A stretch of DNA of 64,000 nt from Blastococcus sp. Marseille-P5729 (GTDB taxonomy: Bacteria > Actinomycetota > Actinomycetes > Mycobacteriales > Antricoccaceae): contig NZ_OMPO01000002.1 in assembly GCF_900292035.1 (NCBI RefSeq), forward strand, positions 248,001 through 312,000, written 5' to 3'. This document shows positions 27,524-37,053 of the stretch, one piece after another. A program made the translations under genes and the position numbers. The stretch's first letter is position 1. Each line of letters opens with the position of its first letter. The notes below the pieces were generated by a model. That model was not told the origin of the DNA and searched no databases. It was given only the letters and a program-made list of their open reading frames with translations.

Positions 27524-29142
27524 GTGTGGGCCTCCCGGCGCTCGTCATCGTCGAGGGTATCCACGGACGGGACGGCGGGGGTGGGCAGTATGCGGGGGAC
27601 GCCGCCCGCGGCGCCGCCGACCTCACCGGCCGGCACCAGCCGGAGGGTCGAGTGGGTGACCGGCCCCCCGGCGCGGATCGGGAGGGTCATCCGGAAGCAC
27701 GTGCCGCGGCCCGGAGCGCCCCACACCTGCAGCCAGCCGTCGTGCAGACGGACGTCCTCCAAGGAGATCGCCATGCCGAGCCCCGTGCCGCCCAGCTTGC
27801 GCACGCGGGACGGGTCGGCGCGCCAGAACCGGTCGAAGAGGTGCTCGGCCGCGACCTCGTCGATGCCGACACCGTGGTCGCGCACGGCGAAGGCCACCAC
27901 CTCGTCGTCCGCCGCGACGTCGACCTCGACCGGCTCGCCCATGCCGTGCTCGAGGGCATTGGCGATCAGGTTGCGCAGCACGCGTTCGACCCGGCGCACG
28001 CTGATCTCGGCCTCCTCGACGCTGTCGTCGACCCGCACCACGAGCTCGCAGCCCTGCTCCTCGGCGAGGGTCTCGAAGGCCTCGCACACCCGCAGGACGA
28101 GCGCCGGCACGTCCTCCAGCTCGGCGTCGAGGGCCAACCCGCCGGCGTCATACCGGGAGATCTCCAGCAGGTCCTTCAGCAGTGCCTCGAAGCGGTCGAG
28201 CTCGGTGTGCAGCAGCTCGGCGCTGCGGGCGGCGACCTCCGGGAAGTCCTCTCGGTAGTCGTAGAGCATCTCGGCGGCCATCCGAACAGTCGTCAACGGC
28301 GTCCGCAGCTCGTGCGAGACGTCGGAGGAGAAGCGCTGCTGCACCTGCGAGAGGAGCTCCAGCCGGGTGATCTGGCTCGACAGCGAGCCCGCCATCTCGT
28401 TGAACGAGGTCGCCAGTCTCGCGAGATCGTCCTCGCCGCGGACGTCCATCCGCTGATCGAGCTCGCCGTCGGCCAACCGGCCGGCGATGTTGCTGGCCTC
28501 GCGGACCGGAAGCACGACGAGCCGGGAGACGAGCAACCCGACGCCGGGGATCAGCACCATGAAGGCCAGCGCCGCGGCGACCACGGTCTGCGACACGAAG
28601 GTCATGACGTCGATCTCGTTGTCGAGCGGGAAGGCGTAGTACAGCTCGTAGCCCGTGCGGGTGGCCGGGACCGTAGAGCCGACGAGTAGCACCTGTCGCC
28701 GCTCGTCTTCGATGGACAACGTCGTGTACTGGTGGACCAGGCTGCCTTCCTGCACACGCTCCTGCAGCGAGTCGGGTAGCTCTCGCGGGTTGACGGTGGA
28801 GCCCAGCTGGACGCTGCGCGGATTGGCGCCGGCGTCGCGCACGAGCAGCAGGACGTAGAACTCGCCGGCCGACGTGCCGCGCTGCTGCAGGAACTCGACG
28901 TTCGCGTTGACGGTGTCGCTGAGCGAGGACTGGCCGCTGGAGCCGACGATGTCGATCTGGTTGGCCATGCGCCGGACGCCGGCGCTGGCCTGGGCCACCG
29001 CGGCGCGCTGCTTCTCCCCCAGCAGCTGGTCGCGGATCTGGGTGACGAGGATGTAGCCGATGATCGCCACGACGGCGGCGGTGAGGGCCAGGGTGAGCGC
29101 GACCACCCGCAGCTGCAACGACTTGCGCCACCGCGTTATCAC
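27520..29142 (-). CDS. mtrB: sensor histidine kinase MtrB (start uncertain)
   Basis: 540 aa from GTG 29142. Two membrane segments (VVALTLALTAAVVAIIGYIL and TVVAAALAFMVLIPGVGLLV) flank a periplasmic sensor, followed by HAMP, the H-box SSDVSHELRTPLTTVRM, N-box NLIANALEHG, G1 DHGVGID, F-box FDRFWRADPS and G2 GGTGLGMA. It phosphorylates MtrA in control of division and cell-wall genes. Homology-like sequence continues upstream of 29142 (RSLRALGSYYLDLTRQRV) to the mtrA stop, with no ATG/GTG/TTG until 29406 inside mtrA, so the real start is unclear. Confidence 0.9.
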   Translation of the reverse strand: MITRWRKSLQLRVVALTLALTAAVVAIIGYILVTQIRDQLLGEKQRAAVAQASAGVRRMANQIDIVGSSGQSSLSDTVNANVEFLQQRGTSAGEFYVLLLVRDAGANPRSVQLGSTVNPRELPDSLQERVQEGSLVHQYTTLSIEDERRQVLLVGSTVPATRTGYELYYAFPLDNEIDVMTFVSQTVVAAALAFMVLIPGVGLLVSRLVVLPVREASNIAGRLADGELDQRMDVRGEDDLARLATSFNEMAGSLSSQITRLELLSQVQQRFSSDVSHELRTPLTTVRMAAEMLYDYREDFPEVAARSAELLHTELDRFEALLKDLLEISRYDAGGLALDAELEDVPALVLRVCEAFETLAEEQGCELVVRVDDSVEEAEISVRRVERVLRNLIANALEHGMGEPVEVDVAADDEVVAFAVRDHGVGIDEVAAEHLFDRFWRADPSRVRKLGGTGLGMAISLEDVRLHDGWLQVWGAPGRGTCFRMTLPIRAGGPVTHSTLRLVPAGEVGGAAGGVPRILPTPAVPSVDTLDDDERREAHT

Positions 29143-29264
29143 CTTGTTGGCGATGACGCTGACCCGCTGGCGCGTCAGGTCGAGGTAGTAACTACCCAGC
29201 GCGCGCAGTGACCGCTCGGGAACGGCCTCCCTCCCGGCCGACTGGGGAGGCTCTGGTGGGGTGG

Positions 29265-29942
29265 TTACGGCGGACCTGCCTTGTAGCCGACACCGCGGAC
29301 GGTCAGCACGATCTCGGGATGCTCGGGATCGCGTTCGATCTTCGAGCGCAGCCGCTGCACGTGCACGTTGACCAGCCTGGTGTCGGCGGCATGCCGGTAG
29401 CCCCACACCTGCTCGAGAAGCAGCTCGCGGGTGAAGACCTGCCGGGGCTTGCGCGCGAGGGCCACGAGCAGGTCGAACTCCAGCGGGGTGAGTGCGATGT
29501 GCTGGCCGTCGCGGGTGACCCGGTGGCCCGGCACGTCGATGGTCAGGCCCGCGATCTGCAGCTCCTCGGCCGATTCCGGCTCGACGCGACGCAGCCGGGT
29601 GCGGATGCGGGCGACGAGCTCCTTGGGCTTGAACGGCTTGACCATGTAGTCATCCGCGCCCGACTCGAGCCCGAGCACGACGTCGACCGTGTCCGCCTTC
29701 GCGGTGAGCATCACGATGGGGACGCCCGACTCACCGCGGATCGACCGGCAGACGTCGATGCCGTTCATACCCGGGAGCATCAGATCGAGCAGGATGAGAT
29801 CCGGCTTGAGCTCGCGGTAGGCCGAGATCGCGCGGGCGCCGTCCGCGACGAACGCGGGGTCGAAGCCTTCGTTGCGCAGGACGATGCCGAGCATCTCGGC
29901 AAGTGCGGGATCGTCGTCGACCACCAGGATCCGCGGCTTCAT
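29265..29942 (-). CDS. mtrA: response regulator MtrA
   Basis: 225 aa OmpR/PhoB type. Receiver domain MKPRILVVDDDPALAEMLGIVL with acidic pocket DD and phospho-acceptor Asp in LILLDLMLPGMNGID, Lys in LTAKADTVD; C-terminal winged helix with RLRSKIERDPEHPEIVLTVRGVGYKAGPP. MtrA is an essential regulator of cell-cycle, wall-hydrolase and secretion genes in M. tuberculosis. ATG with GGAG about 9 nt upstream. Operon mtrA-mtrB-lpqB-comF. Confidence 0.97.
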   Translation of the reverse strand: MKPRILVVDDDPALAEMLGIVLRNEGFDPAFVADGARAISAYRELKPDLILLDLMLPGMNGIDVCRSIRGESGVPIVMLTAKADTVDVVLGLESGADDYMVKPFKPKELVARIRTRLRRVEPESAEELQIAGLTIDVPGHRVTRDGQHIALTPLEFDLLVALARKPRQVFTRELLLEQVWGYRHAADTRLVNVHVQRLRSKIERDPEHPEIVLTVRGVGYKAGPP

Positions 29943-30033
29943 CTGCTCGGCTCCACCCTTCGTCGCACCGCCGCCCGCGATGGACAGCTCGTGGTGAGTC
30001 TACGGTCGCGACCGCGACTTGCCCGTGACCTTC

Positions 30034-30059
30034 GCCGCCCGGCGTTGCGGCCCGGCGGC
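30034..30059. terminator. GC-rich hairpin after ahcY
   Basis: GCCGCCCGG pairs with CCCGGCGGC over 9 bp with one mismatch and an 8-nt loop, immediately after the ahcY stop (leftward). Probable terminator separating ahcY from mtrA. Confidence 0.5.
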
Positions 30060-30061
30060 TG

Positions 30062-31531
<1,470 letters not shown>

Positions 31532-31597
31532 GAGGCTCCTCGAGGACGGCCGGTGATGGCCACGGACGGGCGGCTGCCCGGTGCAACAGTCTACGGC

Positions 31598-32824
31598 TCA
31601 GCGTGAGCGCGGGACCTGGCCGACGGTGATGTGCGCCAGCCGGCCGTCGCCGGTGGCGGTGATCGGCGGCTCGTACGCCGGGATGTAGGCCGACTCGCCC
31701 CTGCGAAGCACGATCTCGTCGTCCCGGCTACGCAGCCCGACCTCCCCCTCCAGGCACAGCACGATGCTGGGCCCGACCGTGCGCAGCGTGCGGGGCTGCT
31801 CGTCGACGTCCCAGTCAAACAGCGCGAACTCACGTGCGGGCACCGGCCAGGTGCGCGCGCCGTCCCACAGCCCACTCGCATCGCTCATCGGCTGCGGCTC
31901 GATCACGGGCTCATGGGTGGGTTCGAAATCGAGAATCCGCAGCAGCTCGGCGACATCGACGTGCTTGGGAGTCAAGCCGCCCCGGAGGGTGTTGTCGGAG
32001 TTCGCCTGCGCCTCCAGCCCGGCGCCGTGCAGGTAGGTGTGCATCATGCCTGCCCCCACGAACACACCTTGACCGGGCTGCAGCTTGATCAGGTTCAGCA
32101 GCAGCGACAGCACAGCGCCGACATCACCCGGGTAGTCCTCGCCAAGCCGGACTGCCCATCGGTAGGCGTCGATGTCCGGCCCGGTCTCCCCCGTATCGAT
32201 GATCCGGCGGCACTCCTCCACGACCCGCGCAGCGAGCTCCTGTCGCGCGGCGACCGGCATGCTCAGCAGCGTGGTGACGACGACCCGGAACCCGTCCGCC
32301 GCGCGTCCGGTGTGCAGGGAGGCGATGTACGGACCGAGCGTCGAGATGCCGAGCCTGGTGAGCATGTGTGCCGCATCCGAGGCGGGGCGAAAGCCGCACA
32401 GCACCTCGCACTCGGTCAACGCGACGAACAGCTCGGGCTTGGCGAAGCTGTCGCGGTAGGACCTGCGCGGATCGTCGATGGGCACGCCGCGCTGCTGCTC
32501 GTCGGCGAACCCTGCCTTCGCCTGGGCCGCGCTCGGGTGCGCCTGCAGCGACAGCGGCTGCTCGGCCGCGAGCACCTTGAACAGGAACGGCAGCCGCGAG
32601 GGGTACTCGGCATGCACCAGCTCACCAAGATGGCGACCGGGATCGCTCTCGATCTGGTCCTTCAGGGTAGGTCCGTCGACACCCAGTCGCGATGACCCGG
32701 TGGGGTGTGCTCCCAACCACAGCTCGGCCTCCGGCTCGGAGCCGCTGTCGCGCCCAAGAAGCGCGGGGATGAAATCGTGTGATCCCCACGCGTAATGCCG
32801 TGTCTGGTTCTGGAGGCGATACAT
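31598..32824 (-). CDS. manA: mannose-6-phosphate isomerase, class I
   Basis: 408 aa type I PMI, interconverting fructose-6-phosphate and mannose-6-phosphate at the start of GDP-mannose synthesis. Zinc-site elements LSLQAHPSAAQA, PELFVALTECEVLCGF and GMMHTYLHGAG are present, followed by the cupin C-terminal half. ATG 32824. A TAGGCT -10 lies 10 nt upstream, so a near-leaderless transcript is possible. Grouped with SIS protein and manB, as in Rv3255c-Rv3257c. Confidence 0.95.
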   Translation of the reverse strand: MYRLQNQTRHYAWGSHDFIPALLGRDSGSEPEAELWLGAHPTGSSRLGVDGPTLKDQIESDPGRHLGELVHAEYPSRLPFLFKVLAAEQPLSLQAHPSAAQAKAGFADEQQRGVPIDDPRRSYRDSFAKPELFVALTECEVLCGFRPASDAAHMLTRLGISTLGPYIASLHTGRAADGFRVVVTTLLSMPVAARQELAARVVEECRRIIDTGETGPDIDAYRWAVRLGEDYPGDVGAVLSLLLNLIKLQPGQGVFVGAGMMHTYLHGAGLEAQANSDNTLRGGLTPKHVDVAELLRILDFEPTHEPVIEPQPMSDASGLWDGARTWPVPAREFALFDWDVDEQPRTLRTVGPSIVLCLEGEVGLRSRDDEIVLRRGESAYIPAYEPPITATGDGRLAHITVGQVPRSR

Positions 32825-32890
32825 GATGGCCCCCAGCCTAATGGGTGGGACCTCGGCTCGGGCTCACGCTCGACCGTCCGCGTGTGCGCT

Positions 32891-33895
32891 CTACCGGTCC
32901 GTGAGATCTCGGTAGGCCCCGGCCAGCTGGGCGAGCAGCACGGCATGGACGGCGCTCCACGGCCCGCTCAGGTCAGGGGTGTGAATCGCCAGCACCGGGC
33001 CCAGGTGCTCAGCGACGCGTGCGGCCGCATCGGACCGCGCGACGTCCCCCGCGTGCGGCAGGAGGACCGGCCGCCACGTGCGCGCACCAGGCCCGTCGAT
33101 CTCGGGATCGTAGAAGATGTCGTGGGCGCCAGCGGACGCCCTCGCCAGCCGGCCCAGCACGGCCGTGCCACGACGCAGGTCCACTGCCCGCACCGGCTGA
33201 TCGGCGCTCGCGAGCTCGCTCTCGAGCAGGCGCGCCAGCAGCATGGACGGGAGGTCGGTGGCCAGCAGCAGCGCCGGGTCGCGCATCGCAGCCAGCTGCT
33301 TGGCCGGGTTCCGGTAGGTCGCGACCACCGGCCCCATGGACGCCGCGGCCTCATCGAGGTCCTCGGCGAGCTCGTTCAGTGCCGGTGCGCCGCGCCACAG
33401 CCCGAGGCATGCGGCGTACGCGGCCCACCAGGCGCCATCGCCGGCGTCCTCGGCCGAGTCGGTCTCACACAGCAGCGCGCGTCGTTCGGCCGCCACCGCC
33501 GCGATGGGGCTGCCGGCCGGAGCGATGACGGTAACGCTCGACCCTCGCGCCGCGGCGATCTGAACAGCATCGAGCAACGCGCGTTCGGCGCCCGATGTGC
33601 TCACAACGACCACCGCGTCCGCGGAACGCGGAAACCGGCCACCTGGATCCAGTCCGGCCATCGACGTCGCGACCGGAGCACCCAGGTCAATGAGAAGCTG
33701 CGCGAGTGCATCGCCGTACGCCGGATCAATGACTTCGCCGGTGATCACCCCGCAGGCCCCTACCTCGACGCCGCTGAGTAGCGGAGCGCCGGGCAGATCG
33801 GCTCGTTGCACGGCGCGGACGACGGCTCCGCTGCCGGCCACTGCGTGCAACCGACCGGGTTCTGCACTCAGTGCCACCGGGTCGTCGAGGTCCAT
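32891..33895 (-). CDS. SIS-domain phosphosugar-binding protein (Rv3256c-like)
   Basis: 334 aa. N-terminal half carries SIS-type nucleotide-sugar features (AVVVVSTSGAERALLDAVQIAAARGSSV is the recognisable STSG-type loop), with a C-terminal half resembling phosphomannose/phosphoglucose isomerases but lacking a firm catalytic signature. Equivalent to Rv3256c between manA and manB. It may assist mannose-phosphate chemistry; unproven. The ATG is immediately after GAGGG, so the ribosome site is too close and coupling from the upstream stop (4 bp away) may help. Confidence 0.8.
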   Translation of the reverse strand: MDLDDPVALSAEPGRLHAVAGSGAVVRAVQRADLPGAPLLSGVEVGACGVITGEVIDPAYGDALAQLLIDLGAPVATSMAGLDPGGRFPRSADAVVVVSTSGAERALLDAVQIAAARGSSVTVIAPAGSPIAAVAAERRALLCETDSAEDAGDGAWWAAYAACLGLWRGAPALNELAEDLDEAAASMGPVVATYRNPAKQLAAMRDPALLLATDLPSMLLARLLESELASADQPVRAVDLRRGTAVLGRLARASAGAHDIFYDPEIDGPGARTWRPVLLPHAGDVARSDAAARVAEHLGPVLAIHTPDLSGPWSAVHAVLLAQLAGAYRDLTDR

Positions 33896-33899
33896 CCCT

Positions 33900-34097
33900 C
33901 TAACGCCGTTCGATCGCCTCGTCGAGCAGCAGCACGGGGATGCCCTCTCGGATGGGGAAGCTGCGGCCGCAGTCGGTGCACTGCAGGGCGCCCTCCGCCG
34001 CGGCAGGATGCTCCCCCGGCGCGAGCTCGCGCAGCGGCGCGTGCTGCTCGCACGGGCAGGCGAGGATCTTCATCAGCTCGGGATCGATCAACGGCAT
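33900..34097 (-). CDS. Trm112-family small zinc-binding protein
   Basis: 65 aa: DPELMKILACPCEQHAPLREL and ALQCTDCGRSFPIREGIPVLL give two CxC/CxxC knuckles, the Trm112/UPF0434 pattern of an activator of methyltransferases or similar zinc ribbon. ATG 34097 with GGGAG 8 nt upstream. It is sandwiched between manB and the SIS gene, which is common in actinobacteria. Confidence 0.88.
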   Translation of the reverse strand: MPLIDPELMKILACPCEQHAPLRELAPGEHPAAAEGALQCTDCGRSFPIREGIPVLLLDEAIERR

Positions 34098-34133
34098 CCG
34101 GTCATCTCCCAGTGTGTCGGTTCGTCGGCCAGC

Positions 34134-35498
34134 CTATCGCCGGATCACCGCGAGCAGCTCGTCGCGCAGCTGCTCCATGCGCGCCGGGTCGGCGGCCTCG
34201 ACGTTCAACCGCAGGAGGGGTTCGGTGTTGGATGCCCGCACGTTGAACCAGGCGCCGTCCCCGAGCTCGGCGGTAATGCCGTCGAGCCGATCGATCTGCG
34301 CGTCCATCCCCGTCGCGTGCTCATGCACCGCGCGTAGCGCACGTTCGGCGTCGTCGACGGTCGAGTTGATCTCGCCGCTGGCGGCGTACCGGTCATAGCG
34401 CGCGACCAGCTCGGACAGCGGACCGACCTGCTCGCCCAGCGCCGACAGGATGTGCATCGCCGCCAGCATGCCGGTGTCGGCGAAGTAAAAGTCGCGGAAG
34501 TAGTAATGCGCCGAGTGCTCGCCGCCGAAGACCGCGTTCTGCTCCGCCATCCTGGCCTTCATGTTGGAATGGCCGACCTTCGTGCGGCTCGGCGTACCGC
34601 CGGCAGCGCGCACCACCTCGGGGACCATCTTCGAGGTGATGACGTTGTGCACGATTGTCTCGCCCGGCGAGCGCATGAGCTCGCGCTCGGCGATCAGCGC
34701 GGTGATCGCCGAGGCCGGGCCCGGCCCGCCGCGCTCGCCGACGACGAAGCCCGGGTCCGCGCCCCCGGCGAAGGCCAGGCGGAGTGGGGCGGCCCCCGCG
34801 CGGACCCGCCGCTGCAGGTCGACCAGGTTCGCGGGGTCGAGCGGATCGGCAGGGTGGTTCGGGAAGGATCCGTCGAGCTCGAAGTACAGGGGCGTGATCC
34901 GAAGGGCCGAACGACCCAGGACCTCGGGGACTGTCAGGCCAGCCATGCCGTTCCCGGCGTCCACGACGACGCTCAGCGGCCGGATCTCCTCCAGCGGAAC
35001 CAGCGAGTGCAGGTGATCGGCATACGCCGACAGAGTAGCCACCTCGGTGCGCTCCCCGCGGCGGGCAGCCGGCTCGAGCTCCTGGGCCGCCAGGGCCTTG
35101 ATCTCGTTCAGACCCGTCTCGGCGCCGATCGGCGCGGCCATCGCGCGGCACATCTTCATGCCGTTGTACTGCGCCGGGTTATGGCTGGCGGTCACCTGGA
35201 TGCCCGGCAGACCCAGCCACCCCGAGGCGAAGTACAGCTGATCCGTCGAGCTCAGCCCGGCGACCACGACGTCCAGCCCCTGCTCGCAGATGCCGTCCGC
35301 GAGCGCGTCGATGAGCCCGGGCGTGCTGGGCCGCATGTCACCGGCCAGCACCACCTTCTCGCCGAGCCGGTTGGTTGCCAGCCAGCGCGCGAATCCGGCG
35401 CCGACCCGGCGCGCGATCGGGGCGGACAGCTGCTCAGGGCACAGGCCGCGCACGTCGTAGGACTTGAAGATCGTGTCGAGGACGCCGGTGATGGGCAT
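34134..35498 (-). CDS. manB: ManB phosphomannomutase/phosphoglucomutase homologue with degenerate metal loop
   Basis: 454 aa, correct length and position for ManB (Rv3257c), which converts mannose-6-P to mannose-1-P. Present: DNYK-less start KSYDVRGLCPEQL, phospho-Ser loop TASHNPAQYNGMK, LDGSFPNHPADPLDPANLVDLQRRV, GGEHSAHYYFRDFYFADTG sugar-binding loop and RASNTEPLLRLN phosphate loop. The Mg-binding loop, canonically FDGDADRCFVVDERG, reads FAGGADPGFVVGERG (34749-34775), losing two of three Asp ligands and the Arg. ATG 35498 is chosen; longer frames are the DUF3499 region. Activity is doubtful. Confidence 0.9.
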   Translation of the reverse strand: MPITGVLDTIFKSYDVRGLCPEQLSAPIARRVGAGFARWLATNRLGEKVVLAGDMRPSTPGLIDALADGICEQGLDVVVAGLSSTDQLYFASGWLGLPGIQVTASHNPAQYNGMKMCRAMAAPIGAETGLNEIKALAAQELEPAARRGERTEVATLSAYADHLHSLVPLEEIRPLSVVVDAGNGMAGLTVPEVLGRSALRITPLYFELDGSFPNHPADPLDPANLVDLQRRVRAGAAPLRLAFAGGADPGFVVGERGGPGPASAITALIAERELMRSPGETIVHNVITSKMVPEVVRAAGGTPSRTKVGHSNMKARMAEQNAVFGGEHSAHYYFRDFYFADTGMLAAMHILSALGEQVGPLSELVARYDRYAASGEINSTVDDAERALRAVHEHATGMDAQIDRLDGITAELGDGAWFNVRASNTEPLLRLNVEAADPARMEQLRDELLAVIRR

Positions 35499-35551
35499 GG
35501 CAGGACTCTTCCAGGCGGGCGCGGAGGCCAGACGTGGTGCTCGGGGCTGGC

Positions 35552-35923
35552 TCAGCGGGAGGGCGGGACGACTCGTAGATGACCGCGCCGGCCCTTTGCG
35601 GCCGGGCGCTCCGGCTGCGGTGCCGACGGCATCTCCGGCAGCGTGGGCTGTGGGCGCGCCGCCTCGCGGACGGCGTCGGCGAGCGCGAGCAGATCGTCGG
35701 TGCTCGGCCCGATGTCGGCGGGGTCCACCTCGTGACGCAGCACCTCCCAGCCACGCGGGACGGTAAGTCGGGAGGCGTGCGCCTCGCACAGGTCGTAGCT
35801 GTGCGGCTCGGAATAGGCCGCCAGCGGTCCGACCACGGCCGTCGACTCCGCGTAGATGTAGGTCAGCGTCGCGACGGCAGGGCGAACGCACTCCGGCTTG
35901 CTGCACCTGCGGACGGATTTCAC
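35552..35923 (-). CDS. DUF3499 family protein (Rv3258c-like)
   Basis: 123 aa. Starts VKSVRRCSKPECVRPAVATLTY, with paired Cys in RRCSKPEC and another in YDLCEAHASRL that suggest a zinc site, then a Pro/Ala-rich and basic tail. Actinobacteria-specific, function unknown, always near whiB2. GTG 35923 is 7 nt after TAGGCT on the minus strand, a leaderless layout. Followed by manB 53 bp downstream, so co-transcription is likely. Confidence 0.8.
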   Translation of the reverse strand: MKSVRRCSKPECVRPAVATLTYIYAESTAVVGPLAAYSEPHSYDLCEAHASRLTVPRGWEVLRHEVDPADIGPSTDDLLALADAVREAARPQPTLPEMPSAPQPERPAAKGRRGHLRVVPPSR

Positions 35924-35930
35924 ATCAAGC

Positions 35931-35936
35931 AGCCTA
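35931..35936 (-). promoter_or_regulatory. -10 element of a leaderless start (DUF3499)
   Basis: TAGGCT on the minus strand, 7 nt before GTG 35923. Confidence 0.45.
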
Positions 35937-35989
35937 ACCGCGTGAGCGTGCGGTGAGGCGCAAGCGGCGGCCGTGGCGACGCGTGTCGC

Positions 35990-35995
35990 TACTCT
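35990..35995 (+). promoter_or_regulatory. -10 element of a leaderless start (Rv3259-like gene)
   Basis: TACTCT on the plus strand, exactly 6 nt before ATG 36002, no Shine-Dalgarno. Divergent with the DUF3499 promoter 54 bp away. Confidence 0.5.
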
Positions 35996-36001
35996 CGGGG
36001 C

Positions 36002-36463
36002 ATGTACCGACCGCAGTATCCGCGAGCCCGCGACCGGCGGGGGCGGGGGCCGCGCGGGGCGCTGTTCCCCTCGACGGTTCCCCTGCACCGCTCGCGCGCC
36101 GAGCTGTTCGACGACCTGGTGCTGGACATCGTCGACGGGCTCGACCCGCGGTGGCAGCGGGTGCTGGAGAACGTCGAGCTGGCCGTGGAGGACGTTCCCG
36201 CCGTCCGCCACGCGAGCATGGACGACGTCGTCCATCAGCCGAACGTGATCGAGGACGCCAGCGTCCCCCTCTCGCGGCTGGTGCCCGGCCGGGTCGACGG
36301 GCTCGGGCGCGAGCACCTGCCTCGGATCGTGATCTATCGGCGTCCGATGGAGGTGCGCGGCAAGTCCGCCGCCGACCTGCAGACGCTCGTGCACGATGTC
36401 GTGGTCGAGCAGCTGGCGAACCTGCTGGGCATCGATCCGTCGGAGATCGATCCGCAGCTGTGA
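36002..36463 (+). CDS. Rv3259-like metallopeptidase-family protein, zinc motif degenerate
   Basis: 153 aa. The family (PF06262 zincins) normally ends in an HExxHH-type helix; here the aligned stretch reads TLVHDVVVEQLANLLGIDPSEID, with no HExxH. Earlier conserved stretches are FDDLVLDIVDGLDPRWQRVLENVELAVEDVP and LVPGRVDGLGREHLPRIVIYRRPME. So it keeps the fold but probably not the peptidase activity, which seems common in actinobacteria. ATG is leaderless. Divergent with DUF3499, convergent with whiB2. Confidence 0.75.
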   Translation: MYRPQYPRARDRRGRGPRGALFPSTVPLHRSRAELFDDLVLDIVDGLDPRWQRVLENVELAVEDVPAVRHASMDDVVHQPNVIEDASVPLSRLVPGRVDGLGREHLPRIVIYRRPMEVRGKSAADLQTLVHDVVVEQLANLLGIDPSEIDPQL

Positions 36464-36563
36464 GCCGCTTTCCTGCGCGCGAGCGGCGGGCAGTGGGATT
36501 CCCGTGGAACCCGCACGAGCCCACCGCTCGGTGACACGCGGCGTCGGCTGCGCGGGCTGTCGG

Positions 36564-36845
36564 CTAGGAGGCGTTGCGGCGCTGGCTCTTGAGGCGCCGG
36601 CGCTCACGCTCCGACATGCCACCCCAGATGCCGAAGCGCTCGTCGTTGGCTAGGGCGTACTCGAGGCACTCCGCGCGCACCTCGCACCCGACGCAGATCT
36701 TCTTCGCTTCGCGCGTCGAGCCGCCCTTCTCCGGGAAGAAGGCTTCAGGATCAGTCTGGGCGCACAAGGCGCGCTCCTGCCATTCCTGCTCTTCCTCCAC
36801 GCCGGCACCCCAAAGATCGTGGGTGAATGCCTGCGGTTCGGTCAC
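36564..36845 (-). CDS. whiB2: WhiB-family iron-sulfur regulator, WhiB2/WhmD type
   Basis: 93 aa from GTG 36845. Four Cys for the 4Fe-4S cluster: ALCAQTDPEAFFPEKGG, then ICVGCEVRAEC; the turn GIWGGMSERERRRLKSQRR is the DNA-contact region. WhiB2/WhmD controls septation. GTG has GAAGGGG about 9 nt upstream; the alternative ATG at 36890 adds 15 residues without a better ribosome site. GACAC, the core recognised by WhiA in Streptomyces, occurs twice in the leader (near 36847 and 36865), an observation only. Confidence 0.93.
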   Translation of the reverse strand: MTEPQAFTHDLWGAGVEEEQEWQERALCAQTDPEAFFPEKGGSTREAKKICVGCEVRAECLEYALANDERFGIWGGMSERERRRLKSQRRNAS

Positions 36846-37053
36846 AGTGTCGGCCCCTTCCCGTGTCGACCAGGTGTGTGTGAGTCCCATGCTCGGCTGT
36901 ACGCATCTGACGAGGTCAGAAGATGTCCTGGACGAAAAGACATCGTTGTAATTACACGTGTGTCGCTGCCGCTGAGTCAAGTCGAACGGTGATATTCGAC
37001 GAAAATCAGCCGACCCATACCAGACCGGTCCCGCGCGATCGGGAGGTGGCACG
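36846..37053. promoter_or_regulatory. divergent whiB2/fbiA control region
   Basis: 208 bp, AT-rich around 36940-37010. Contains an inverted repeat GTCGAA (36981-36986) and TTCGAC (36995-37000) with 8-nt spacer, near but not matching the LexA spacing of the SOS box at 60674. Candidate operator for whiB2 or fbiA; no firm -10 picked. Confidence 0.35.

Noticed and set aside
36464-36563. hairpin between Rv3259-like gene and whiB2
   Set aside because: GAGCGG and CCGCTC arms are only 6 bp with a loop of over 25 nt, too weak to call as a terminator.
36981-37000. LexA box between whiB2 and fbiA
   Set aside because: GTCGAA and TTCGAC are there, but the spacer is 8 nt and the inner C/G pair of the LexA consensus is wrong; kept only as an unassigned inverted repeat.
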